A stretch of 64,000 bases of DNA from Pseudomonadota bacterium (GTDB taxonomy: Bacteria; Pseudomonadota; Alphaproteobacteria; Micropepsales; Micropepsaceae), in the NCBI GenBank assembly GCA_021804785.1, contig JAJZGY010000004.1:1-64000 (forward strand), written 5' to 3'. The position numbers and the translations under genes are program-made. A model generated the notes under the pieces. It made no database searches, was not told the origin of the DNA, and saw only the letters and a program-made list of their open reading frames with translations. This document shows, in pieces, positions 27,725 to 37,015 of the stretch (its first letter is position 1; each line of letters begins with the position of its first letter).

Positions 27725-28309
27725 TTAGGCCTCTTCCCCTTCGGCGGTCGCGTCAGCTGCGTTCGCGCCTTCCTCGAAAATGTCCTCTGCGCTGACGGCA
27801 GCTTCTTCTTCCTCGGCAACCTCGGCAAGGACATCCTCGCCTCTGGCCTGGCGTTCGGCTTCATCCTCGGTCCGCGCCACGTTGATCTGGACTTCGACGC
27901 GGACTTCGGGATGCAGCACGACAAAGACTGGGAACAAACCGATAGTCTTGATCGCCTTGTCGAGTGGCACCTGGGTGCGGGAGATCGAAAAGCCACCAGC
28001 AATGACCGCCTCGGCGATATCGCGCGGTGACACCGAGCCATAGAGCTGGCCACGATCGCCAGCCGCACGCAACAGCATGAAGCTTTTTCCGCTCAGCTTT
28101 TCTGCAACCGCCTGGGCTTCGGCTTTGCGTTCCAGGTTGCGGGCCTCGAGCTGGGCTTTCTGGCTGTCGAAATATTTACGGTTACTGTCAGTGGCGCGCA
28201 GGGCCTTTTTCTTGGGCAGCAAATAATTGCGGGCAAAGCCATCGCGGACTTTGACCTCATCGCCCATCTGGCCAAGCTTTTCGACGCGTTCAAGCAGGAT
28301 CACATGCAT
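27725..28309 (-). CDS. rplI: 50S ribosomal protein L9
   Basis: A 194-aa ribosomal protein. The N-terminal rRNA-binding domain has [19 protein letters not shown] and [14 protein letters not shown] long connecting helix and the C-terminal domain ([19 protein letters not shown], then [12 protein letters not shown]) follow. After about residue 150 comes a Glu/Ala-rich acidic tail of about 45 residues, longer than in E. coli (149 aa) but seen in alphaproteobacteria. It is third in the operon, 10 bp after rpsR. Confidence 0.97.
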   Translation of the reverse strand: MHVILLERVEKLGQMGDEVKVRDGFARNYLLPKKKALRATDSNRKYFDSQKAQLEARNLERKAEAQAVAEKLSGKSFMLLRAAGDRGQLYGSVSPRDIAEAVIAGGFSISRTQVPLDKAIKTIGLFPVFVVLHPEVRVEVQINVARTEDEAERQARGEDVLAEVAEEEEAAVSAEDIFEEGANAADATAEGEEA

Positions 28310-28319
28310 GGCCGCTTCC

Positions 28320-28559
28320 TCACTTCACGACATAGGGCAGAAGCGCCATGAGACGCGCCCGCTTGATCGCCTGCGCCAGCAGCCGCTGCTTCTTGGCAGA
28401 GACGGCGGTGATCCGGCTGGGGACGATCTTGCCCCGCTCGGAGATAAAGCGCTGCAGCAGCTTGGTATCCTTGTAATCAATCCGCGGCGCATTGGCGCCG
28501 GAGAAGGGGCACGTCTTCTTGCGGCGGAAGAACGGGCGGCGGGCTCCAGCCTGGCTCAT
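28320..28559 (-). CDS. rpsR: 30S ribosomal protein S18
   Basis: A 79-aa ribosomal protein, of typical length. [19 protein letters not shown] and [21 protein letters not shown], then [16 protein letters not shown] are S18 signatures. Its ATG overlaps the rpsF stop (ATGA). S18 binds S6 on the 30S platform. Confidence 0.97.
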   Translation of the reverse strand: MSQAGARRPFFRRKKTCPFSGANAPRIDYKDTKLLQRFISERGKIVPSRITAVSAKKQRLLAQAIKRARLMALLPYVVK

Positions 28560-28927
28560 TCTACGGTCTCCTTGGTCTCGCGTTCTTCGCTGTCGCGGTT
28601 GTTCTCGCGTTCACGGCGCGCCTTGTTGGACGACTGCTCAAACTTGTCGACCTTTACGGTCAGATAGCGCAGCACGTCTTCATTGATCTTGAGCTGGCGC
28701 TCGAGCTCGAAGATGGCTTTGGCCGGGGCATTGATGTTGAGCAGGACGTAATGTCCTTTGCGGTTCTTCTTGATACGATAGGAAAGGCCGCGCAGACCCC
28801 AATATTCCTGCTTCTCGACCTGTCCGCCTTCGCCTTCAATAATGGTCTTAAGATGAGTGGCGAGTGCATCGACCGCCTGCGCGCTGATATCCTGGCGCGC
28901 GATCAGGAGATGCTCATAGAGAGCCAT
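28556..28927 (-). CDS. rpsF: 30S ribosomal protein S6
   Basis: A 123-aa ribosomal protein. [34 protein letters not shown] and [15 protein letters not shown] are typical of S6, followed by a charged tail ([14 protein letters not shown]). I chose ATG 28927 because the protein begins at the family's first strand; the longer frame upstream to 29014 has no support. It is first in the operon. Confidence 0.96.
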   Translation of the reverse strand: MALYEHLLIARQDISAQAVDALATHLKTIIEGEGGQVEKQEYWGLRGLSYRIKKNRKGHYVLLNINAPAKAIFELERQLKINEDVLRYLTVKVDKFEQSSNKARRERENNRDSEERETKETVE

Positions 28928-29338
28928 GATCCGTCCCTGGTTAGGCTGGCGGGGCCAAGCCGGCGGGCATGCCGGGCTGACCATGGTTCCCCAGAACGCC
29001 GGACCATCCGGCATAGACCCTCAAATGAAAGTGGTCTTCTGGCGACCGCTAGCCGCTTGAAGGGGGGGCCTATAGCGGAAAGCCAGGCCGCGGACAAGGG
29101 GCGGACGCGGACCGGGGCCAAGGCGCCCGCGCTGCGCCGGCCTCACGCGGAGGTGCGAGCCTGTCCTGTTTTGAGGTCGGACCCCAAACGCCCTCTGTTG
29201 TTGCGGCCAGGCGCGTAGTACAGCTCGCCAATGGCACACGGTCGGGGCGAGGAGCCAGAAGCGCGCCAGGGGCGCGGGAACGCTCGTGGGCTTGCGCCAG
29301 ATCAAGGACGAGCAAGAACAGCAGGCCATGGTGCGTGC
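28928..29338. promoter_or_regulatory. Divergent region rpsF/hemN with FNR-type box
   Basis: These 411 very GC-rich bases separate rpsF from hemN. TTGCG-CCAG-ATCAA (29292-29305) matches the FNR consensus TTGAT-N4-ATCAA at 8 of 10 arm positions and lies 33 bp before the hemN start. Long frames here on both strands are shadows. I cannot place the rpsF promoter. Confidence 0.45.
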
Positions 29339-30685
29339 ATGACACTTCCGCTTTCTCTCCTGGACGCGCGCGTACCGCGCTACACGTCCTATCCCACCGC
29401 CCCGCATTTTCATGCCGGGGTCGACCGCAACGTCTTCGAGCGCTGGCTGCAGGAACTCCCAGCCGACATGCCACTGTCGCTCTATGTCCATATGCCCTTC
29501 TGCGACACGCTGTGCTGGTTCTGCGGCTGTCACACCACGGTGATCAATTCCCATGCACCGGTGGTTCACTACCTTGGTGATCTGGCGAGCGAGATTGGTC
29601 TTGTTGCCTCTGCACTGGGAAGCAAGCGGCCCGTCAGCCACCTGCATTTTGGCGGTGGCTCGCCCACGATTATGGCCTCTGAGGACTGGCACAGGCTGAT
29701 GGAACTCCTGCGCCAGAAGTTCGAGTTTCTGCCAGGCGCAGAGATCGCGGTCGAGATCGATCCACGTGGACTTACCGATGAGATGATTGCGACGCTGGCT
29801 GAGATCGGCGTCACCCGCGCCAGTATCGGCGTGCAGGACCTGGATGACGCCGTACAGCGCGCGATCAATCGCATCCAACCCTTTGACTGCACGAAGAGTG
29901 CGGTGGATCGGCTGCGTGCGGCTGGTATTTGTGGTCTCAATATCGATCTGGTTTACGGGTTGCCGCAGCAGACCGAAGCCGGTCTCTTGCATACGCTCGA
30001 TCAGGTCCTGACCCTTGCGCCGGATCGTCTGGCGGTCTTCGGCTATGCCCATGTGCCCCACTTCAAGAAGCACCAAAATCTGATCGACGAACGCAGCCTG
30101 CCAGATCTTGAGGCGCGGGCCAGCCAGTTCGAGCTTGCCCAGTCGCGGATCGCTGCGGCGGGCTACCAGCCCATCGGGCTTGATCACTTTGCCCGCTCCG
30201 ATGATGGTCTGGCGATCGCCTGGCGAGAGGGACGTCTCAAGCGCAATTTTCAGGGCTATAGCGACGATGCTGCATCTGCTTTGATCGGTTTCGGGGCTTC
30301 GTCCATCAGCGCTCTGCCGCAGGGTTATGTGCAGAATATCCCTGCTGTTGCCCAATGGCGCGCGATGTTGCGACGTAATGTCCTGCCCATCGCACGTGGA
30401 GTGGCGCTGAGCGTCGACGACCGCCTGCGTGGTGCTGCCATCGAGCGGCTGATGTGTGATCTTGAGGTCGATCTTGCCGAGGTTTCGGCCCGCTTTGGAG
30501 AAAGCGCGGACGCGTTTGCTGACGTATGGTCGCGCCTGGAACCTCTGGCAGAGCACGGTCTGGTCGAGATCGATGGCAACAGGCTTCGGGTGAGGGATGA
30601 AATGCGCGCAGGACTGCGTCTCGTCTGTGCAGCGTTCGATGCCTATCTGAATGACGGCAACGCACAGCATGCCCGCGCGGTGTAG
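29339..30685 (+). CDS. hemN: Oxygen-independent coproporphyrinogen III oxidase
   Basis: A 448-aa radical-SAM enzyme that makes protoporphyrinogen IX without O2. The cluster motif is C55-x3-C59-x2-C62-G-C64, the true HemN form, unlike HemW which lacks the fourth Cys. HFGGGSPT, RASIGVQDLD, GLNIDLVYGLPQQT and GLDHFAR follow in family order. Length and the N-terminal RYTSYPTAPHF also fit HemN. ATG 29339 agrees with the family start. An FNR-like box lies just upstream, in line with the known anaerobic control of hemN. Confidence 0.95.
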   Translation: MTLPLSLLDARVPRYTSYPTAPHFHAGVDRNVFERWLQELPADMPLSLYVHMPFCDTLCWFCGCHTTVINSHAPVVHYLGDLASEIGLVASALGSKRPVSHLHFGGGSPTIMASEDWHRLMELLRQKFEFLPGAEIAVEIDPRGLTDEMIATLAEIGVTRASIGVQDLDDAVQRAINRIQPFDCTKSAVDRLRAAGICGLNIDLVYGLPQQTEAGLLHTLDQVLTLAPDRLAVFGYAHVPHFKKHQNLIDERSLPDLEARASQFELAQSRIAAAGYQPIGLDHFARSDDGLAIAWREGRLKRNFQGYSDDAASALIGFGASSISALPQGYVQNIPAVAQWRAMLRRNVLPIARGVALSVDDRLRGAAIERLMCDLEVDLAEVSARFGESADAFADVWSRLEPLAEHGLVEIDGNRLRVRDEMRAGLRLVCAAFDAYLNDGNAQHARAV

Positions 30686-30791
30686 CTAGCGGCGGCTGGT
30701 ACAGCCGGATCGCGCTGTCAGCGCTGCAACTCTGCCGGACAATCCTCGCCCCCTTTCTCTGGAAGGGAGGTATGACCCTGCCGCCAGCGGG

Positions 30792-31457
30792 TTAGAAGCG
30801 CGCCCGTGCCCGAAGCCGCGTCTGATCCATGACCGCAATGGCCCGATAAGCGAGGCGGATGACGCCCTCAGCTTCCAGTGCCCGCAGGTGCAGATTGACG
30901 GTCTTGCGCGACAGGCCGGTGAGCTCGGCGAGCTGGGACTGGCTGACGCGAATTGGGTCGTGACTTGCGGACAGCATAATAAGCCGGGCGGCTACGCGCG
31001 CCGGCGGTGGCAGGTGGATCATGGCTCCGGCCAGCGTCAACGCACTCGCCAGCTGGTTGTAGAGAAGTTCAGTGAACCCGCGCCACACGCCGGCCTCGCT
31101 GCGCGCGATCTCGGCCAGCGCATGATCAGGGACATGCAGCAACGTGGAGTCCTCGCCGGCAATGGCGGTGACCAGACGTGGGCCGCCGCCAAAGCGCGCC
31201 GCCTGACCAAAGAGTTGTCCGGCCTGAACGATCTCGATCAGGACATCGCTGTCTCCGGTGGCGAGCATCAAATGCGCCGAGCCGGTCACGACGCCGTAAA
31301 GCCCGTTCAGCGCATCGCCGGTGCCGTAAATCCACTGTCCGGCCTCAACGCTGGTGATCTGGGCGCGAGCCAGGAGGGCCTGACGCAAGCGCGGGGGCTG
31401 GTGCGCGAACCAGTTGTCACGGGCGATAATCCTTTCGGCGCGGGCGCGGTCGATCAT
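30792..31457 (-). CDS. Crp/Fnr-family transcriptional regulator without Fe-S cysteines
   Basis: A 221-aa regulator with an N-terminal cyclic-nucleotide-like beta-barrel (about 20-130: GQWIYGTGDALNGLYGVVTG, then GQLFGQAARFGG) and a C-terminal winged helix (SQSQLAELTGLSRKTVNLHL). It contains no cysteine at all, so it cannot hold the FNR iron-sulfur cluster. The effector is unknown. It is convergent with hemN and divergent from the alkyl sulfatase gene 83 bp away, which it may control. Confidence 0.85.
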   Translation of the reverse strand: MIDRARAERIIARDNWFAHQPPRLRQALLARAQITSVEAGQWIYGTGDALNGLYGVVTGSAHLMLATGDSDVLIEIVQAGQLFGQAARFGGGPRLVTAIAGEDSTLLHVPDHALAEIARSEAGVWRGFTELLYNQLASALTLAGAMIHLPPPARVAARLIMLSASHDPIRVSQSQLAELTGLSRKTVNLHLRALEAEGVIRLAYRAIAVMDQTRLRARARF

Positions 31458-31467
31458 GGCTCAAGAT

Positions 31468-31483
31468 TGTAACGATCGTAGCA
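31468..31483. promoter_or_regulatory. Imperfect palindrome between regulator and sulfatase genes
   Basis: TGTAACGATCGTAGCA is symmetric at 12 of 16 positions around CGATCG. It lies 10 bp upstream of the Crp/Fnr-type gene start and 58 bp from the sulfatase start. Candidate operator only. Confidence 0.3.
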
Positions 31484-31540
31484 GTCTGGCAATGGCCACA
31501 TGCCTAATCTCGGCCCACGGTTTTCAGTGAAGGAAAGACC

Positions 31541-33400
31541 ATGAACAGCCTCGAAGAAGTGCGCAGTCTTGTGGCGAGCGACGACGGCAAGGATTTTGCG
31601 TTTGCCTCCCGCGGCTTCATCGCGACCCGAAAGGACCCCAAAATCATGCGAGACGACGGCCGGGCTGTGGCCTTTGACCTGTCGTCATACGGCTTTCTGG
31701 AGGGTTCGGCGCCGGCCAGTGTCAATCCAAGCCTATGGCGACAGGCCCAAATTCTGACCAAGCATGGCCTCTTCAAGGTCCATGAGCGCATCTTCCAGGT
31801 CCGCGGCTTTGATGTTTCCACGGTCTCGTTCATCGATGCGGGAAGCGGCTGGATCGTGGTCGACCCCTTGACCACCCAAGAGGTCGCCCGTGCGGCGCTT
31901 GAACTCGTACGTGAGCATGTCGCCGACAAGCCGGTATTGGCGGTGATCTACTCCCACTCGCATATTGATCACTACGGCGGGGTGGGCGGCGTCGTCGATG
32001 CCGCGGCGGTGGCGGCAGGCAAGGTCAAGGTGATTGCCCCGGAAGGGTTTCTCGAACACGCGGTTTCGGAAAACATCATCGCCGGTCCGGCCATGCTGCG
32101 TCGCTCCCGCTTTCAGTTCGGCCATACGCTGCCACGCAGCAAGGACGGTGAAGTCACCAGCGGACTTGGTCCCTGTCCTTCATTGGGTTCACTGTCGCTG
32201 ATCGCACCGACCCATCTTGTCAATCACACCGGTCAGGAAATGACCATCGGTGAGGTGGTGCTGCAATTTCAGCTGACGCCAGGAACTGAGGCGCCGGCGG
32301 AGATGAATTTCTTCTTGCCGCAGCTGTCGGCAGTGTTCATGGCAGAAAACGCCAATCTGACCATGCACAACCTGTTGCCCGCGCGCGGTGCGTTGGTGCG
32401 CGACTGCAAGGCATGGGCAGATTATCTCACCCAGTCCATCCGGTTGTGGGCTGATCGCTCTGACGTGATGTTTGCGGCGCATGGCATCCCGCGCTTCGGC
32501 CGTGAGGAGATCTCCAATTTTCTGAAGTCGCACCGCGATGCCTATAAATTTCTTCACGACCAATCGGTACGCCTCATGAATGAGGGCCATACCGCAAGCG
32601 AAATCGCCGAAGTGCTGGTGTTGCCTGATGTCCTGCGCAAGCAGTGGTTCAATCGTGGCTATTACGGCACGATGAGCCACAATTCGAAGGCCGTGTATCA
32701 GCGTTATCTCGGCTGGTATGATGCCAATCCGGTAAACCTCAATCCGCTGCCGCCTGAACCCGCAGCCAAGAAATATGTCGAGGCACTGGGGGGCGCGGAC
32801 CGGGTTCGGGAGTTGGCCCGTCACGCCGTGACCGCCGGTGAGCTGCGCTGGGCAGCCATGCTTCTCAATCATGCGGTGTTCGCCGATGGCACGGATACCG
32901 CTTCACGCGCCATGCTCGCCGATGTCTACACCCAGCTGGGTTTTGAGAGCGAAGCAGGAACCTGGCGTAATATCTATCTGACCGGTGCGCAGGAACTGCG
33001 TGACGGGGTCGCACAGCTGCCAGCTATCGGCTTCAGCCCCGATGTGCTGGCTGCGACCACAACGTCGATGCTGTTCGATTTCGCCGCGGTGAGGGTAAAT
33101 CCGCAAAAGGCGGCGGCGCGCTCCTTTGCGATACGCCTGCAGCTGACGGATCGGGCGGAGAGTCATCTGCTCAGCGTCGGCAATGGCGTGCTCGTGCATG
33201 AGATGAATGCGGATGGCAAGGCCGACCTTACCATTGCGATGCGCCGTCCTGATCTCTTGCGGACATTGTTTCTCAAGCAGCCCTGGGCCGATGAGGTAAA
33301 GAGCGGTCACATCCGCATCGAGGGCGACGAGAACCTCTATGCAGCACTGGTGGATCTGATCGAACCGATCGTCAACAATTTTGCCGTGGTCACGCCTTGA
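31541..33400 (+). CDS. Alkyl sulfatase, SdsA1/BDS1-like metallo-beta-lactamase
   Basis: A 619-aa zinc hydrolase for primary alkyl sulfates. The metallo-beta-lactamase motif is HSHIDHYGG (His139, His141, Asp143, His144), followed by MAENANLTMHN and FAAHGIPRFG for the second metal and the sulfate pocket. A helical dimerisation domain (about 380-500, YLGWYDANPVNLNPLPPEP) and a C-terminal SCP2-like domain (about 505-619) complete the SdsA1 order. I see no signal peptide, so it is probably cytosolic, unlike secreted SdsA1. It is divergent from the Crp/Fnr-type regulator. Confidence 0.92.
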   Translation: MNSLEEVRSLVASDDGKDFAFASRGFIATRKDPKIMRDDGRAVAFDLSSYGFLEGSAPASVNPSLWRQAQILTKHGLFKVHERIFQVRGFDVSTVSFIDAGSGWIVVDPLTTQEVARAALELVREHVADKPVLAVIYSHSHIDHYGGVGGVVDAAAVAAGKVKVIAPEGFLEHAVSENIIAGPAMLRRSRFQFGHTLPRSKDGEVTSGLGPCPSLGSLSLIAPTHLVNHTGQEMTIGEVVLQFQLTPGTEAPAEMNFFLPQLSAVFMAENANLTMHNLLPARGALVRDCKAWADYLTQSIRLWADRSDVMFAAHGIPRFGREEISNFLKSHRDAYKFLHDQSVRLMNEGHTASEIAEVLVLPDVLRKQWFNRGYYGTMSHNSKAVYQRYLGWYDANPVNLNPLPPEPAAKKYVEALGGADRVRELARHAVTAGELRWAAMLLNHAVFADGTDTASRAMLADVYTQLGFESEAGTWRNIYLTGAQELRDGVAQLPAIGFSPDVLAATTTSMLFDFAAVRVNPQKAAARSFAIRLQLTDRAESHLLSVGNGVLVHEMNADGKADLTIAMRRPDLLRTLFLKQPWADEVKSGHIRIEGDENLYAALVDLIEPIVNNFAVVTP

Positions 33401-33522
33401 AGGACCTCACGCCTGGGCTGTGCCCCGGCGCTGCAACGGTGAACCGGGTAGAGATCGTGTGCGTCGGCGGCTGATGTCCCCTGACAAAGGACCTGCCGTC
33501 TCATGGGTGAACGCGCCCGCCA

Positions 33523-33549
33523 CACCCTCCCCCTCACGTCGGGGAGGTG
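33523..33549. repeat. GC-rich intergenic hairpin before fabD
   Basis: CCTCCCC/GGGGAGG arms around a short loop lie in the 206-bp gap before fabD. It resembles the hairpin at 9670-9697. No T-run follows. Confidence 0.35.
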
Positions 33550-33606
33550 CGTGTGGCCACCCGTCCGGCTTGACAGCTCGCGCGCCATGGCGTTTCTGCC
33601 CGGCCC

Positions 33607-34569
33607 ATGAGCAGGGCATTTCTTTTCCCCGGACAGGGCAGTCAGGCGGTCGGCATGGGCAAGAGCCTTGCCGAAGCCTATGCGAGTGCACGGCAAACCT
33701 TTGAGGAAGTGGATGATGCGCTGGGCCAGCGCCTGTCCAGCCTCATGTGGGAAGGGCCTGAGAGCGAGCTGACGCTGACAGAGAATGCGCAGCCAGCGAT
33801 CATGGCCGCCTCGATGGCGGTGGTGCGGATCCTCATGACCGATGGCGGCCTCGAGCTTGGCCGCTACGCGCGCATTGTGGCCGGTCATTCGCTGGGCGAG
33901 TACACTGCGCTTGCGGCGGCGGGAGCCTTCAGCCTGGCTGATGCGGCCCGCCTTCTGAAGACCCGCGGCCAGGCGATGCAGGCGGCGGTACCGGTAGGGG
34001 TGGGAGCGATGAGTGCCCTTCTGGGTGCCGACCCCGAACTTGCCGAAGCGGCGGCCCGTGAGGCCGTGGCGGCGGCCCTTCCGGGAGAAGGCTCGCCTGT
34101 CTGTGTCGTTGCCAATGATAACGCGCCCGGCCAGGTGGTGATTTCGGGAACTGCAGCGGCAGTGGCACGTGCCGGTGAGATCGCCCGCGCCAAAGGTGCC
34201 AAGCGCGCCATGCCGCTCGCGGTGAGCGCACCCTTCCACTGCCCTTTGATGAAGAAAGCCGCCGATGTCATGGCCGAGGCTCTTTCGCAGGTCACCATTC
34301 GTCCACCAGTGGTCCCTCTGATTGCCAATGTCACCGCCGCTGAAGTGTCTGAGCCTGAGCGCATTCGTCAGCTTCTGATCGAGCAGGTGACCGCCCGCGT
34401 ACGCTGGCGCGAAACCATTTTGTCCTTCCGCGATCTTGGAATTGATGCGACGGTAGAATTTGGTGGAAACAAGGTGTTGACCGGCATGGTCAAGCGCACG
34501 GACAAGGATCTGATGCCGATCACGCTTGATTCTCCCGCCGACATCGAAGCTTTTGCAAAATCCCTTTGA
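33607..34569 (+). CDS. fabD: Malonyl-CoA-ACP transacylase
   Basis: A 320-aa enzyme that loads malonate on acyl carrier protein. [15 protein letters not shown] starts the protein, the catalytic Ser is in [10 protein letters not shown], the Arg is in [10 protein letters not shown] and the His is in [17 protein letters not shown] is conserved. It begins the fab cluster; its stop overlaps the Shine-Dalgarno region of fabG. Confidence 0.96.
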   Translation: MSRAFLFPGQGSQAVGMGKSLAEAYASARQTFEEVDDALGQRLSSLMWEGPESELTLTENAQPAIMAASMAVVRILMTDGGLELGRYARIVAGHSLGEYTALAAAGAFSLADAARLLKTRGQAMQAAVPVGVGAMSALLGADPELAEAAAREAVAAALPGEGSPVCVVANDNAPGQVVISGTAAAVARAGEIARAKGAKRAMPLAVSAPFHCPLMKKAADVMAEALSQVTIRPPVVPLIANVTAAEVSEPERIRQLLIEQVTARVRWRETILSFRDLGIDATVEFGGNKVLTGMVKRTDKDLMPITLDSPADIEAFAKSL

Positions 34570-34577
34570 GGATGGCG

Positions 34578-35318
34578 ATGTTCGATCTATCCGGAAAAGC
34601 CGCACTCATTACCGGTGCCACTGGCGGCATTGGCGGCGCGGTCGCACGCTGCCTGCACGCTAATGGAGCGCGGGTTGCACTTTCGGGAACCCGTACTGAA
34701 AGCCTGGCGCAGCTGCAGAGCGAACTTGGCGAGGGCGCCCAGGTGATTGCCTGCAATTTGGCCGACAGCGCCGCGGTGGAGGCTTTGCCCAAGACCGCAG
34801 AAGCCCAGCTCGGCGCGCCGATCGACATCCTCATCAACAATGCCGGAATTACCCGCGACAACCTCTTCCTGCGGATGAAGGATGAGGAGTGGGATCAGGT
34901 CATCGCGGTTGATCTGACTGCCGCTTTTCGACTGTCGCGCGCCGTCTTGCGTGGCATGATGAAGAAGCGCTGGGGCCGCATTATTTCAATTACCTCGGTG
35001 GTCGGTACGATGGGCAATCCTGGTCAGGGTAATTATGCGGCGGCCAAGGCCGGACTCGTGGGCATGAGCAAGTCGCTGGCGCAGGAGGTGGCAAGTCGCG
35101 GCATCACCGTCAATTGCGTCGCCCCAGGCTTCATTGCAACGGCAATGACTGAGGCGCTGAGCCAGACGCAGAAAGCCCAGATCGATGCGCGTATCCCGGC
35201 CGGTCGCATGGGGTCGGCAGCGGAAATCGCTGCGGCCGTGCTTTTTCTGGCCAGCGAGGAGGCCGCTTACATCACCGGCCAAAGTCTCCACGTCAATGGC
35301 GGCATGGTGATGATTTGA
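34578..35318 (+). CDS. fabG: 3-oxoacyl-ACP reductase
   Basis: A 246-aa short-chain reductase using NADPH. The cofactor motif is TGATGGIGG (about 11-19), then NNAGITRDNLFLRMK. The catalytic Ser-Tyr-Lys lies in SITSVVGTMGNPGQGNYAAAKAG, the FabG form. I chose ATG 34578 over the nearby in-frame TTG and ATG because GAGG sits 6 bases before it and the length fits FabG (244-248 aa). Confidence 0.95.
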   Translation: MFDLSGKAALITGATGGIGGAVARCLHANGARVALSGTRTESLAQLQSELGEGAQVIACNLADSAAVEALPKTAEAQLGAPIDILINNAGITRDNLFLRMKDEEWDQVIAVDLTAAFRLSRAVLRGMMKKRWGRIISITSVVGTMGNPGQGNYAAAKAGLVGMSKSLAQEVASRGITVNCVAPGFIATAMTEALSQTQKAQIDARIPAGRMGSAAEIAAAVLFLASEEAAYITGQSLHVNGGMVMI

Positions 35319-35467
35319 TAGTTTTTTCAATACGTTAACACCGTGTGGCGGGGCGAGGTCCTTTATGTTACGAAGCAAGCCCGTTGCCGTTCACGCGGGA
35401 TAATGGTCCTGCCGCGGGCCATCCAACGACTAGCGGCGCAGACAACGAACGAGAGGTTGCAAATACA

Positions 35468-35704
35468 ATGAGCGATACTGCGGAGCGCGTGAAGAAGATC
35501 GTCGTCGAACACTTGAACGTCGACGCCGACAAGGTGACGGACAGCGCATCTTTCATCGAGGATCTGGGGGCGGACAGCCTCGATACCGTCGAACTGGTGA
35601 TGGCATTCGAAGAGGAATTCGGCATCGAGATTCCCGATGATGCGGCCGAATCGATCGTCACCGTGGGAGATGCGGTCAAATATATCGACAAGGCTCAGGC
35701 TTAA
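35468..35704 (+). CDS. acpP: Acyl carrier protein
   Basis: A 78-aa acidic carrier. The phosphopantetheine attachment Ser37 is in [13 protein letters not shown], and VIPD-like [12 protein letters not shown] follows. The separate 149-bp leader before it suggests its own promoter, usual for this very abundant protein. Only the ATG at 35468 gives the right length. Confidence 0.97.
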   Translation: MSDTAERVKKIVVEHLNVDADKVTDSASFIEDLGADSLDTVELVMAFEEEFGIEIPDDAAESIVTVGDAVKYIDKAQA

Positions 35705-35749
35705 CCCGCTTGAGCCACCTTCGGGCCTGAGGCAAGACCAAGGGATACG

Positions 35750-37009
35750 ATGCGCAGGGTAGTCATCACCGGGTTGGGTTTGGTTACGCCGCTGGCCTGC
35801 GGCGTGGAAGCGACGTGGCAGCGCCTGATTGCAGGTCAGTCGGGTGCGCGGCCGATTACCAAATTCAGGACCGATGATCTGGCGACCAAAATCGCCTGTG
35901 ACGTCCCGCGCGGGGCCAGTGGTGATGGGCTGTTCAATCCCGATGATTGGCTCGATCCCAAAGAACAGCGTCGCATCGATGATTTCATCCTGTTCGGCCT
36001 TACGGCTGCGCAGCAGGCGGTTACTGATTCGGGTTATGTGCCTGCTACCGAGGAAGAGCGTTGTCGCACCGGCGTGCTGATCGGTTCGGGGATTGGTGGA
36101 CTTCCTGGCATCGAAGAGGCCTCGCTGCTTATTGCCGAGAAGGGGCCGCGGCGACTGTCGCCCTTCTTCATTCCGGGGCGGCTGATCAATCTTGTCTCCG
36201 GCTATGCCTCGATCCGTTTCGGTTATAAGGGCCCCAATCATGCTGTGGTTACGGCCTGCGCGACCGGGGCGCATGCGATCGGGGATGCAGCGCGTCTCAT
36301 TGCGTTTGACGACGCGGACGTCATGCTGTGTGGAGGTGCGGAGGGCGCGATCTGTCGTGTGGGTATCGCCGGGTTCAATTCCTGTAAGGCTCTGTCGACC
36401 GCCTATAACGACCAGCCGCAGAAGGCCTCGCGTCCCTACGACAAGGACCGCGACGGATTTGTGATGGGCGAAGGCGCGGGTGTTTTGATGCTCGAGGAAT
36501 ATGAGCACGCCAAAGCCCGCGGCGCCAAGATTTACGGCGAGGTCAGGGGCTACGGACTTTCGGGCGACGCCTATCATATCACGGCGCCCAGTGAAGATGG
36601 CAATGGTGGCTTCAGGGCGATGCAGATGGCTCTGAAGCGTTCGGGACTGACTGTAGGCGATATCGACTACGTCAATGCCCATGGCACCTCGACGATGGCC
36701 GACGGCATCGAGCTTGCTGCGGTGGAACGCTTTCTCGGTGAGGCGGCGCCCAAGGTTGCAATGTCCTCGACCAAGTCATCGATCGGTCATCTGCTTGGCG
36801 CCGCCGGCGCGGTAGAGGCGATCTTCTGTCTTCTGGCTATGCGTGACGGAGTCGTGCCGCCCACCATCAATCTTGACCACCCGGACTTTTCGCCCAGGCT
36901 GGACCTCGTCGCCAACACCGCCCAGACCCGGCCGGTGCGGGTGGCATTGTCCAATTCATTCGGATTTGGCGGCACCAATGCCTCGCTGATCCTGTCAGCG
37001 GTGGACTGA
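35750..37009 (+). CDS. fabF: 3-oxoacyl-ACP synthase II
   Basis: A 419-aa condensing enzyme that elongates acyl-ACP. The catalytic Cys170 is in VTACATGAHAIG, with His in VNAHGTSTMADGIE and His in SSIGHLLGAAG. SNSFGFGGTNAS closes the active site. It starts at the first strand (RRVVITGLGLVTPL) and lies 45 bp after acpP. Confidence 0.97.
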   Translation: MRRVVITGLGLVTPLACGVEATWQRLIAGQSGARPITKFRTDDLATKIACDVPRGASGDGLFNPDDWLDPKEQRRIDDFILFGLTAAQQAVTDSGYVPATEEERCRTGVLIGSGIGGLPGIEEASLLIAEKGPRRLSPFFIPGRLINLVSGYASIRFGYKGPNHAVVTACATGAHAIGDAARLIAFDDADVMLCGGAEGAICRVGIAGFNSCKALSTAYNDQPQKASRPYDKDRDGFVMGEGAGVLMLEEYEHAKARGAKIYGEVRGYGLSGDAYHITAPSEDGNGGFRAMQMALKRSGLTVGDIDYVNAHGTSTMADGIELAAVERFLGEAAPKVAMSSTKSSIGHLLGAAGAVEAIFCLLAMRDGVVPPTINLDHPDFSPRLDLVANTAQTRPVRVALSNSFGFGGTNASLILSAVD

Positions 37010-37015
37010 TCGCCG

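Noticed and set aside
29021-30670. 549-codon minus-strand ORF over hemN
   Set aside because: It is antisense to an intact hemN with all radical-SAM motifs; high GC at third positions leaves long antisense frames open here.
35363-36682. 439-codon minus-strand ORF over acpP and fabF
   Set aside because: It is a shadow of two well-conserved genes, with His/Arg-rich composition typical of antisense frames and no family motifs.
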